A stretch of 64,000 nucleotides of DNA from SKVR01 sp964491395 (GTDB lineage Bacteria; Bacteroidota; Bacteroidia; Bacteroidales; UBA7960): assembly GCA_964491395.1 (NCBI GenBank), contig CAZBGI010000003.1:57891-121890 (forward strand), written 5' to 3'. The notes under the pieces were generated by a model, which worked only from the letters and a program-made list of their open reading frames with translations, did not search any database and was not told the DNA's origin. Every line of letters starts with the position of its first letter. Position 1 is the stretch's first letter. The translations under genes were made by a program, and so were the position numbers. Of the stretch, positions 26,806 through 35,504 are shown in pieces.

Positions 26806-29100
26806 TTATAAATCCTTAAGAGCTGTCCGTATAGCCAGAAGGCTTTTATCAATCTCCTCAAGTGCATTATTGATAAGTTCAGCATCAGGAGCAAAGGATT
26901 CTTTTCTGAGGTATTTTTTGTCAATTTTTTTCAGGAGTTTCGTGGCTTTGGCTACTCCCAGCTGTTCCATCGATGGATGAAGCCTGTGGGCTGCTTCTGC
27001 AATACTGCCATAGTCTTCATTTAAGAGCCCTTCCTTTATTTTTTCCTGCATTTGCTGTCCGTTTTCAATGAAGGAATTTAACATCAACATCATAAACTCT
27101 GTATCTCCGCGGGTTATTTGCCTGAGTTGTGATAAATCATAGGAGCTCATTTCTTTCCCGGATAGTTCTTGTTGCCCGTTTTTTGCAGGTACATCCTCTT
27201 GTAAATCCAGTCCGGAGGTATAAGCAAAAATATGCTTTATCAATGCTTCTTCTTTGTAAGGTTTTAGTATTACCGAATCCATGCCGGCTTTAAGATACTC
27301 CCTTATTTGTTTTCTTACAGTATTGGCAGTCATGGCAATTACCCTGCTTATGGGTTTATGTGGATTTTTTTTCTCCTTGTTCCGTATAGAATTTAATACT
27401 TCCATGCCATTCATTTCGGGCATGTTGATGTCGAGAAAAATAACCTGATATTTTCCGGGTCGGAATTTTTTTAGCGCTTCGGCTCCTGAGGCTGCAAAAT
27501 CTGATTTGATATTGTGCTTTTTTAAAATAATTGAGCCTAGTGTTCTGTTAAGCGGATCATCGTCAACGAAGAGAATTTTACCTGCTTTTTTATTCCTGGA
27601 TGACAGGATAGGTTTGCTTCTTTTGGGAAGGGTTGGATAATTTTTTTCAAATGAAAGGGTGAAGAAAAATTTAGATCCTTTGCCAGGTGTGCTCTTCACC
27701 TGCAACTTACTGTCCATTGCCTCCAGGAGTTCTTTGCTGATGGCAAGTCCCAGGCCACAGCCGGTAAAGCTCCTGTCGATCCGGTTGTCTACCTGGTGAA
27801 AAGGTTGAAAAATCCGGGTGATCTCCTCTTCTGATATACCAATGCCTGTATCCGAAACTTCAAAGCAGATATCCTGGGTCGATTGAGTTTGTTTTACAGG
27901 AAAACAACGAATGCTTACATTGCCTTTTCGGGTAAATTTTATGGCATTGCCGCCAAGATTGATAAGTATCTGTCGCAATTTGGGCGCATCGCCCGAGAAT
28001 GTTCTTTCGTGTAAAGTATCTTCTGCATGAATATAGAAATCAAGCCCCTTTTCTTTATGTTTATGTCTAAGTACCTGGCTTACAGAATCAAAAACCTCTT
28101 GCAAATTAAAAGGGTTGTGTTCTATTTCAATTTTTTCGGCTTCTATCTTAGACAACACAAGGATATCATCAATAATGGATAACAAATGATGAGATGCATT
28201 GTCAATAATGGTAAGATAATCAGATTGTTTTTTCGTAAGTCGTGTCTGATGGAGTTGGTCAGAGAAACCAATTACGGCATTAAGGGGAGTGCGAATTTCA
28301 TGCGACATCTTGGCTACAAACCGGTCTTTGGCATCACTGGCATCTTCCGCTTTTTCTTTGGATTGCCTGAGCTGCTCCTGCACCCGTTTTGCATCTGTAA
28401 TATTTTGTAAAATAACCACGCATTTATGTGTCTTATCCTTTTCGTTCAAGGGAAACATGCGGATAGAAAAGTGATGATTTTCAGAATGGAATTCTGTACT
28501 GACAGGAGTTTCTTCAAATACAATTTTAGCCAGGGATAAAATCATATCTTTTTGTTTGGCCGGAAAATATTCAGTTAGCAGGGGTGAGGTTACAGAATCT
28601 TTAACCCATCCTTGCTTGTGAGATTCACTACCCATTCTGCAATGCACTTGTAGATTTTTATCCACAAGAAACATTTCCAGGCCGGGCAGGTTTTTGGCCA
28701 AAATAGAAAAGTTGCCGGGGGTTAATTGCTCATGGCCCATGTTGCTTGGGAAGGAATCGGAAACGATAGCAGATTGAATATAATAAAATGTCTCTTGGGA
28801 GGAATCGGGATGGATTTTCCCAAAATTTGAATCAAACGTAATGGCATGGCCTGAAGCATGAATATGATAGATTCTCTTAATAATCGGTTGGGGGTTATTG
28901 GATTTTAACTCATTTACGATCAAGTTAATATCGTCTTGTTCAATGTTAGAAGTAATAGAATAAATGTCCTTGTTTGCAGGTAAGGTTTTGGTTTTATAAC
29001 CCAGCGCCTGCTTTGCAGAGGAATTCATCCACGCAATTTCCCACTTTTCATTGTAAAGAATAACAGGATTGGGAAGCCATTCAAGGTTGGTATTATTCAT
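26806..29100 (-). CDS. Hybrid sensor kinase with receiver and Hpt domains
   Basis: A 764-residue soluble kinase without membrane segments. Two PAS-like regions (about 5-110 and 128-240) precede HisKA with H267 (KMSHEIRTPLN), HATPase (SDTGIGIS at about 416-423, GLGLAIS), a receiver with D557 (FLDINMPEMNG) and K613 (ILKPY), and a C-terminal Hpt domain with the probable phospho-acceptor H705 (AAHRLHPS). The Hpt motif departs from the usual AHxLKGSS. All steps of a phosphorelay are in one protein, ready to pass phosphate to the sigma-54 activator encoded next. Confidence 0.93.
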   Translation of the reverse strand: MNNTNLEWLPNPVILYNEKWEIAWMNSSAKQALGYKTKTLPANKDIYSITSNIEQDDINLIVNELKSNNPQPIIKRIYHIHASGHAITFDSNFGKIHPDSSQETFYYIQSAIVSDSFPSNMGHEQLTPGNFSILAKNLPGLEMFLVDKNLQVHCRMGSESHKQGWVKDSVTSPLLTEYFPAKQKDMILSLAKIVFEETPVSTEFHSENHHFSIRMFPLNEKDKTHKCVVILQNITDAKRVQEQLRQSKEKAEDASDAKDRFVAKMSHEIRTPLNAVIGFSDQLHQTRLTKKQSDYLTIIDNASHHLLSIIDDILVLSKIEAEKIEIEHNPFNLQEVFDSVSQVLRHKHKEKGLDFYIHAEDTLHERTFSGDAPKLRQILINLGGNAIKFTRKGNVSIRCFPVKQTQSTQDICFEVSDTGIGISEEEITRIFQPFHQVDNRIDRSFTGCGLGLAISKELLEAMDSKLQVKSTPGKGSKFFFTLSFEKNYPTLPKRSKPILSSRNKKAGKILFVDDDPLNRTLGSIILKKHNIKSDFAASGAEALKKFRPGKYQVIFLDINMPEMNGMEVLNSIRNKEKKNPHKPISRVIAMTANTVRKQIREYLKAGMDSVILKPYKEEALIKHIFAYTSGLDLQEDVPAKNGQQELSGKEMSSYDLSQLRQITRGDTEFMMLMLNSFIENGQQMQEKIKEGLLNEDYGSIAEAAHRLHPSMEQLGVAKATKLLKKIDKKYLRKESFAPDAELINNALEEIDKSLLAIRTALKDL

Positions 29101-29490
29101 GCAATAGAATTTATTAGTATAATTATTTAAAGTAAAAAAATTTACTAACTGTTGTTTGTCGAAAAAATGTGTTGAAATCCTTCCACATATTTTTCGTATA
29201 TGTCATTTAAAGCCTTTTGATAAGTGCTAACAATCAGTTTTGTACAGCAAATTTAATTGTTTAGTGAAAAATGGTATGAAAATCGAAGCTCAAATATTCA
29301 AACACATTTAAACACATTAACCTCGTAATTTTTAATTGTTAAATAAATTGAGCGAAGAAAAAACAACATGAATGACAATGATTCTATCTTGCACTGAATT
29401 ACGGCTTTTATACTGATCAAAAAGCCTTTATAAAGAAACGCAAAATGTATTTATTATTATGAGGTGAAAATTAAGCAAAATTCTCCGTAT
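29101..29490. other. Intergenic region between the hybrid kinase and the second USP
   Basis: A divergent AT-rich gap of about 390 bases. On the minus strand TAAATTTG at 29248-29255 matches the -7 consensus and could drive the hybrid kinase, but there is no good -33 element. I found no correctly spaced GG-N10-GC site for sigma-54 upstream of the stress gene. Confidence 0.35.
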
Positions 29491-30345
29491 ATGCAAATGA
29501 AAAGAATGTTAGTTTTATCCGAGCTGAACCAGGTTTCTGAAATTTCGCTTGAGTTTGCTGTTGATCTTGCTGCACATCTGCGCATAAAGGAGGTTGTGGT
29601 ACTTAATCTGCTGCTTTCAGCTAACCAACAGGCTCGTGAAATTAGCAATGTTCTGAATCTTGCCATTCCTCCTTACCTGCAAGAGAAAATAAATATTGAT
29701 GTTAAGGAAAAACACACAACACTGGTGAAGAAACAAGCCCAAGAGATTGCCCATGAGAATGTGGAAATTTTACCAAGGGTGGAATACAAAAATGATAATC
29801 ATTGCATCAATCATTACATGCGTAAATATGAAGCGGGTTTACTCATTTGTGGTAGTCAGGAAAAACCTGCATTTCTGGAAATATCCTTTGGGTCGGCGGC
29901 AAAAGAAATGTCTGGAAAGATTCATTATCCAATGATAATCCTTACCGATGAACCCGCGAAATCGGAGATTAAATCTATCGCATTGGCCATTGACTGGAAT
30001 GACAAGAAACAAGAGGGTATTGATGAAGTCATTGCATTTTCCCGTAAACTCAATGCCTATTTACAGTTGATTCATGTGATGGAAACTCCTGCTGACCGTC
30101 ATCAAGCTCTGGATGCGATGCAAAAACTCGCAAAAAATAAAAATCTCCGTAATTATTCGATCAATTTGCTCGACAATCAAAATCTTCAGGATGGTTTGGA
30201 AAGTTTCGCCCGTAAAACTGGTTCGGATATGATTGCTTTATTAAACCCGGGGAACGGAAAGCTGCACAAAATGATTTTTGGGGAAGAAATATCACCTTCT
30301 GATAGTGGCACCAGGCTTCCAATTTTTATCTGTAAAAGTTGCTGA
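29491..30345 (+). CDS. Universal stress protein (tandem-domain)
   Basis: About 284 residues from the ATG at 29491. The start is uncertain: a GTG at 29464 and another ATG at 29497 are in frame, and the first USP strand begins at MKRMLVLSELNQ. Two USP-like halves are visible (about 1-145 and 155-284); the first ends in a typical HYPMIILTDE strand. The second has NPGNGKLHKMIFGEE, a partial form of the USP nucleotide-binding loop. It is divergent from the kinase gene and probably belongs to the same stress response as the first USP at 22.4 kb. Confidence 0.72.
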   Translation: MQMKRMLVLSELNQVSEISLEFAVDLAAHLRIKEVVVLNLLLSANQQAREISNVLNLAIPPYLQEKINIDVKEKHTTLVKKQAQEIAHENVEILPRVEYKNDNHCINHYMRKYEAGLLICGSQEKPAFLEISFGSAAKEMSGKIHYPMIILTDEPAKSEIKSIALAIDWNDKKQEGIDEVIAFSRKLNAYLQLIHVMETPADRHQALDAMQKLAKNKNLRNYSINLLDNQNLQDGLESFARKTGSDMIALLNPGNGKLHKMIFGEEISPSDSGTRLPIFICKSC

Positions 30346-30629
30346 GAAATTTTCATGGCTTACATTTCAGCATAAAAGCTTGCGGGTAAAGTTAATTTAT
30401 TGCTCAAATACTTCTATATTTGACCCTTGAATCGAATCCTTTTCATGGGAATTCATCTCCATGTCTCTCCGACAGACAGGAATTTCTTTTTAGGTAATTA
30501 TTCTATTTTCGGAAATGATTGATTTTCTGTACAATGTTTACGTTTACCAGCCGATAAACCAATAACGATCCTTCGCAGGATTTTAATAAACTGATGGCCT
30601 TGGCCAGGGTTAAACACAATTTGAAACAC

Positions 30630-33600
30630 ATGAAAAAACTTACCTTTTTTGTCCTGCTGTTTTGGGGGGGAATTCAACTTTTAATTGCTCAGCTGGTAAT
30701 TGTTCCAACATCCAGCTTCCGGGAAACAGAAAGTCTTTTTCGAAATCCGGATTTTACTGTTCATTTTTACCGGGATGAGTTTGTCATTGCAACAGCTAAG
30801 GGAGATTTGCCCAAACAAAACTATGTTGTTCTGGATGAGAATCCCTGGGAGAACGATGTGAGCTACTATATTGTTTATGTTGACGGCAATGTGGACAAAG
30901 CAGCATGGAGGAGCCAAAATGAAAAACAGGCTGAGGTTCTTTACGATGGCGAATGGTTTATGATAGTAAGTTCTTGTGAAACCCTCCATGGTCCGTTGCA
31001 GCCTGCCAAAAATGACGGTATGGTGAAAGTTTTTGAAAGGGGTGCAGCCTTGCCAAAAAATAGGATAAATACTCCCAATAAAAACCTTGAACCTGATGCA
31101 TGGGTGGAGGATTTGCTGGATGAAATTGAAGGCGATTCTATAACAAGCTGGGTTCAGCATCTTGAGAACTACGGCACCCGCGATGCATATTCACCTGAAA
31201 GTGTACAGGCACAACAATGGATAGCCGAGAAGTTTCTCTCCTGGGGCCTTGATGTGGAAATCATGGATTTTGACATGTCAGGGGGGCCTGCCAGTGACAA
31301 TATTATAGCTACGCTGACAGGGACAAAATACCCCGATGAATATGTGGTGCTGGGCGGCCATTCTGATTCTTATTCCAGTTCAGCGATGGCCCCCGGAGCT
31401 GATGATAATGCCTCGGGAACTGCCGGTGTTATGGAAATTGCGCGCATTCTCAGCCAGTATGAATTTGACAGGAGCATTGTTTTTTGTGCTTTTTCGGGCG
31501 AAGAATATGGGCTGCATGGTAGTGCAGCTTATGCCAGCAGAAGTGCACAGCAGGGTATGGAAATTCTGGGATATTTCAATATGGATATGATTGGATATCT
31601 GGAACCGGGCAACACCACCATTATGACTTCCTTGATTTATCCTCAGTCTGCCAAAGAACTTGCCGATTTTTATACCGATGTGGCAGCAGTTTACCTTCCC
31701 GATTTTATGATTACTACATCTACGATGATCGGGGGCGACAGTGATCATACCTCTTTTAACAACAATGGCTATATGGGTATATTTCCTTTCGAAGATAGTG
31801 AAAATTACAGCCCTTATATCCACACCGCCAATGATTTGGTTGGTCCCAGTTACAATAATCAGGAGCAAGCCGTTGTTTTTTCAAAAGCTACCATGGCCTC
31901 GGTTGTAACGCTGTCCGACCTTTTAACTCCGCCCCGCAATCTGTTGGCCATTCCCGGTGATGGTATGGTGGAATTGCACTGGGACGAAATGTACGATGTG
32001 GATTATTTTAATATATACCGGGATGGAATTTTCCTGAGCTCTTCTGCTAACAGTATGTTTACAGACACAGAAGTGGAAAATGGTGTGCAGTATGAATACT
32101 ACGTTACAGCCGTTTATTCCGATAGTGAAGAAGAATCGGCACCATCCAACAGGGTGTGGGTTACACCTATGCCCCCCATATCATTTCCTCTTTTCATTGA
32201 TTTTGAAAACGGTTTTCCTTACTGGGAGTTAAGTCCCCAGTGGGGACTTACTTCCAATGAATCTTTTTCCCCTTCTTATTCGCTTTCTGAAAGTCCCGAC
32301 GGTGCCTATGAAAATGACAGAGAAGATTATGCCACGCTTTTTCCCGTCAATCTTGAGGGATATACAGACGCGACACTGTCTTTTTATACCCGGTATGACA
32401 TTGAAAACAACTATGATTTTATGTATCTGCAGATTTCTTCGGACGGAAATAACTGGAATACACTTGATACCTATTCAGGCACCCAAAGTCAATGGACTGA
32501 AAAAGTATATTCTTTGAATGATTATCTGGACGAACCCTATGTTGCTATCCGTTTTTATTTCTCCAGTGATTATACGGTGACCAAAGATGGAATGTATATT
32601 GACGATTTTTCTCTGGTAACAGAAGGTGGTTATGAAACACAAACGCTTGAGCTCCCCTCCGGCTGGAGTGGTGTGTCGAGCTATTTAGTTCCCGCCCAGG
32701 ACCAAATGGCAGATTTGTTACAACCTCTGACGGGTGAAATGGAACTAATTCAGGATATGACCTACACATGGTGGCCTTCAGAAAATGTGAACACCCTTAC
32801 CACATGGGACAGTCAATCGGGTTATAAAATCAAAGTTCATGACAATACTTCTTTGGAAATACAGGGAGATTGGCCTGAAAACAACACTATTTCAATCGAT
32901 GAAGGATGGAATCTGATTCCTGTTGCGAGTGAGTGCCCGGTAGATATCTCCGTGTTATTGGATGATTCAGAGGTAATAATGGTTAAGGAAGTTGGGGGAG
33001 AAGGGGTGTATTGGCCATCGCAGAATGTCTTTTCTCTGAACCAGTTATTGCCAGGTAAAGCTTATATGTTGAAAGCGTCTGAAGATTCAGAAATTACATT
33101 TCCTGAATGTGAAATGAATCTTTTGACAAACCTGCATCAGCCCCAACAGGGGCCCTGGGAAAGGGTTTCTCCAACAGCTAGCTCTCATGTTATTGCTTTA
33201 CCTTACTTTCCGGAAAATAGCTTCCAGGAAGGTGATTTTGTGGGGGTTTTTACTTCTGATGGTTTATGTGCCGGATATACACAGATTGCTGAACCTGCAG
33301 CAAATCAGGCTTTAATGGTTTATGCCGATGATATCACCACTCCTGAAATTGATGGTTTCTCCGAAGGTGAATCCATGAACTTCAGGCTTTTTTCGGTAGA
33401 AGAACAAAAAGAATACGAACTTGTGGCTGATTTTAACAATGGCTTTCCCCAGGAGGACCAATTCCAAAGTGAAGGTATTTCAGGGTTGCTGTCTCTTGAA
33501 TTGGCTACTTCTGTTTTTCACTTTGCTGAAAACACTTTCCTGCTTTATCCTAATCCTGCAGAGGAATTGTTGAAAATTGAGACTGGAAAAACATCACAAT

Positions 33601-33758
33601 GGACGTTGGATATATACAGCATGGATGGACAACATCTTTTCAGCAAAGTTATGACGGGTGATGCAGAAATCGATTTAACTGCTTTTTCAGCAGGAGTTTA
33701 CTTCTTCAAAACCGAAGGATTGGATAGAATTGAAGTTCATAAAGTAGTCATCCAATAA
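30630..33758 (+). CDS. Secreted M28-family peptidase with T9SS sorting domain
   Basis: About 1042 residues. The ATG at 30630 starts the signal peptide (MKKLTFFVLLFWGGIQLLIAQ); an upstream in-frame ATG at 30594 would add a polar leader. The M28 zinc aminopeptidase domain (about 150-430) has H244 in GGHSDS, D258 in GADDNASG, E291-E292 in SGEEYG, and NMDMIGY. A fibronectin type III-like domain (about 440-520) and a MAM-like beta domain (about 525-670) follow. The last 75 residues (LYPNPAEELLKIE to HKVVIQ) form a type A T9SS sorting domain, so the protein is exported across the outer membrane. It probably degrades external peptides. Confidence 0.92.
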   Translation: MKKLTFFVLLFWGGIQLLIAQLVIVPTSSFRETESLFRNPDFTVHFYRDEFVIATAKGDLPKQNYVVLDENPWENDVSYYIVYVDGNVDKAAWRSQNEKQAEVLYDGEWFMIVSSCETLHGPLQPAKNDGMVKVFERGAALPKNRINTPNKNLEPDAWVEDLLDEIEGDSITSWVQHLENYGTRDAYSPESVQAQQWIAEKFLSWGLDVEIMDFDMSGGPASDNIIATLTGTKYPDEYVVLGGHSDSYSSSAMAPGADDNASGTAGVMEIARILSQYEFDRSIVFCAFSGEEYGLHGSAAYASRSAQQGMEILGYFNMDMIGYLEPGNTTIMTSLIYPQSAKELADFYTDVAAVYLPDFMITTSTMIGGDSDHTSFNNNGYMGIFPFEDSENYSPYIHTANDLVGPSYNNQEQAVVFSKATMASVVTLSDLLTPPRNLLAIPGDGMVELHWDEMYDVDYFNIYRDGIFLSSSANSMFTDTEVENGVQYEYYVTAVYSDSEEESAPSNRVWVTPMPPISFPLFIDFENGFPYWELSPQWGLTSNESFSPSYSLSESPDGAYENDREDYATLFPVNLEGYTDATLSFYTRYDIENNYDFMYLQISSDGNNWNTLDTYSGTQSQWTEKVYSLNDYLDEPYVAIRFYFSSDYTVTKDGMYIDDFSLVTEGGYETQTLELPSGWSGVSSYLVPAQDQMADLLQPLTGEMELIQDMTYTWWPSENVNTLTTWDSQSGYKIKVHDNTSLEIQGDWPENNTISIDEGWNLIPVASECPVDISVLLDDSEVIMVKEVGGEGVYWPSQNVFSLNQLLPGKAYMLKASEDSEITFPECEMNLLTNLHQPQQGPWERVSPTASSHVIALPYFPENSFQEGDFVGVFTSDGLCAGYTQIAEPAANQALMVYADDITTPEIDGFSEGESMNFRLFSVEEQKEYELVADFNNGFPQEDQFQSEGISGLLSLELATSVFHFAENTFLLYPNPAEELLKIETGKTSQWTLDIYSMDGQHLFSKVMTGDAEIDLTAFSAGVYFFKTEGLDRIEVHKVVIQ

Positions 33759-33808
33759 TTGACTGTAAAAACTGGTTTTACTGTCCGCCGTTTATTGAGG
33801 GGTTTTAT

Positions 33809-34813
33809 ATGCGTCATTTCAATATTCCTGTTTTTATTCCCGAACTTGCATGTCCTTTTCGGTGCGTGTATTGCAATCAGTTCTCTATTACCGGTAATTG
33901 TAAAGCTCCCGATATTGATGAAGTAAAATCGATTATCGAAACCCATCTTTCCACTTTACATTCTGGCAGGGGAAGGATAGAAGTGGCCTTTTTCGGGGGA
34001 AGTTTCACGGGTTTGGAATGGGATGTGCAAATGCGATACCTCGAAACAGTACAACCCTATCTTCAGGAGGGAAAAGTTGAGGGCATTCGTTTATCTACGC
34101 GTCCGGATTACATTGACGAAAAAGGACTTGTCCTGTTGAAAGAAATGGGAGTAGTGGCCATAGAGCTGGGTGCTCAGTCACTTGATGATGAAGTATTGCA
34201 AAGAAGTGGAAGAGGGCATACTGTGGAAGAGGTAGAAATTGCTTCCGAACTGATTAAATCCGTTGGTTTTGAGCTGGGTTTACAGATGATGACGGGTTTG
34301 CCCGGTGATAGTGAAGAAAAGGCTTTGCATACTGCCAGGAAAATTGTAAAGCTTAAGGCAGATACAACAAGGATTTATCCCACCCTGGTTATCAGGGATA
34401 CACCCCTGGCAGAGCTTTTCAAGAAAAAGATATATTCTCCTCAAACACTCGAGGAGTCAGTTGAGTTGTGCGCCCGGCTCTATGATATATTCGCTCATGA
34501 GGGTGTGAAAATTCTGCGCATGGGACTTCACCCTTCAGAAGGGTTTTTTAGTGGAGAATCTCTATTGGCAGGACCCTTTCATCCGGCTTTTGGAGAATTA
34601 GTTCTTAGTGAGGTTTGGTTCCATAAATTGAAACATTTACCCAAAACCATATCAGGCCAGATGCTCACCTTAATAGTGAATCCATCGGAGATAAATACAG
34701 TTATAGGACACAAAGCCCGCAACAAGATATTTCTGCAAAAACATTTCAGAAAATTAAAAATCATTGCCGGCAGGGAAGTTCCCAAAGGAGATTATCATGT
34801 TGATACTTGTTGA
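33809..34813 (+). CDS. Elp3-like radical SAM protein
   Basis: A 334-residue radical SAM enzyme. The cluster motif is C15-x3-C19-x2-C22 (CPFRCVYC), followed by FFGGSFTG and, later, STRPDYID and ELGAQSLDDEVL, the layout of the Elp3/MiaB/NifB-type core. It lacks the acetyltransferase domain of true Elp3. Similar short proteins are known, mostly as uncharacterised, from Clostridia and Bacteroidota. The substrate is unknown. The next gene overlaps its end by 17 bases, so the two are translationally coupled and may act together. Confidence 0.85.
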   Translation: MRHFNIPVFIPELACPFRCVYCNQFSITGNCKAPDIDEVKSIIETHLSTLHSGRGRIEVAFFGGSFTGLEWDVQMRYLETVQPYLQEGKVEGIRLSTRPDYIDEKGLVLLKEMGVVAIELGAQSLDDEVLQRSGRGHTVEEVEIASELIKSVGFELGLQMMTGLPGDSEEKALHTARKIVKLKADTTRIYPTLVIRDTPLAELFKKKIYSPQTLEESVELCARLYDIFAHEGVKILRMGLHPSEGFFSGESLLAGPFHPAFGELVLSEVWFHKLKHLPKTISGQMLTLIVNPSEINTVIGHKARNKIFLQKHFRKLKIIAGREVPKGDYHVDTC

Positions 34814-35492
34814 TAAAAAAGCACCGGAAGCAGCCAAAGCATCTTTACAAAATGAGGGAGAGGTGGTGGAATTTTCCACCACGGGAATTTGCTATGAGGC
34901 CATTTCCGGACATCCGGATATTTTCTTTTTTCAACATCCCAAAGGGCTGGTAGTTGCTCCCAATACTCCTGTAAAGTATGTTAATATTATGAAGGACAAA
35001 GGAGTATCTTTTACCATGGGACATTTACCCGTGGGTAGCCATTACCCCCATACCGCTCACTATAACGCCTTGTATACCCATCGGGGAATTTTGCACAATG
35101 CCGGCATAACTGACCCAAAAGTGAAAATATGTCATCAAAATATTTTGCAATGTAAGCAGGGTTATGTTCGCTGCAATGCTATTGAAGTTGGTCGCTGGTT
35201 ACTAACTTCCGACAAAGGAATTGAACACACAATGCTGAAAGAATCCCGAGATGTGCTCTATGTGTCTCCGCAAAATATTGTTTTGCAAGGTTTTAAAAAT
35301 GGTTTTTTGGGGGGTTGTTGTGGCATTCATCAGAAAAAAGTTTATTTTTGTGGAAGTATAGACAATATACCTCAATTCGACATAATCGAAAAAATAATAA
35401 GAGATGAGGGAGGGGAAGTCATTGAACTTTATGAAGGTCCCTTGCAGGATGTTGGAACCATATTGTTTCTCAATACAAGGTCAGAACAATAA
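34797..35492 (+). CDS. Uncharacterised protein, DUF6873/GME-fold-like
   Basis: About 231 residues from the ATG at 34797, chosen for the good ribosome-binding site AAAGGAG at 34784-34790; a start at 34764 would overlap the radical SAM gene more deeply. Conserved-looking motifs are HPDIFFFQH, HYPHTAHYN, CHQNILQCKQGYVRCN and GGCCGIH. The pattern reminds me of the DUF6873 family, proposed to have the fold of guanidino-modifying enzymes, with a Cys/His active site; this is a recollection and not certain. No signal peptide. It is coupled to the radical SAM gene and precedes the propeller kinase by 12 bases. Confidence 0.6.
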   Translation: MLILVDKKAPEAAKASLQNEGEVVEFSTTGICYEAISGHPDIFFFQHPKGLVVAPNTPVKYVNIMKDKGVSFTMGHLPVGSHYPHTAHYNALYTHRGILHNAGITDPKVKICHQNILQCKQGYVRCNAIEVGRWLLTSDKGIEHTMLKESRDVLYVSPQNIVLQGFKNGFLGGCCGIHQKKVYFCGSIDNIPQFDIIEKIIRDEGGEVIELYEGPLQDVGTILFLNTRSEQ

Positions 35493-35504
35493 AACACCAC
35501 CATA

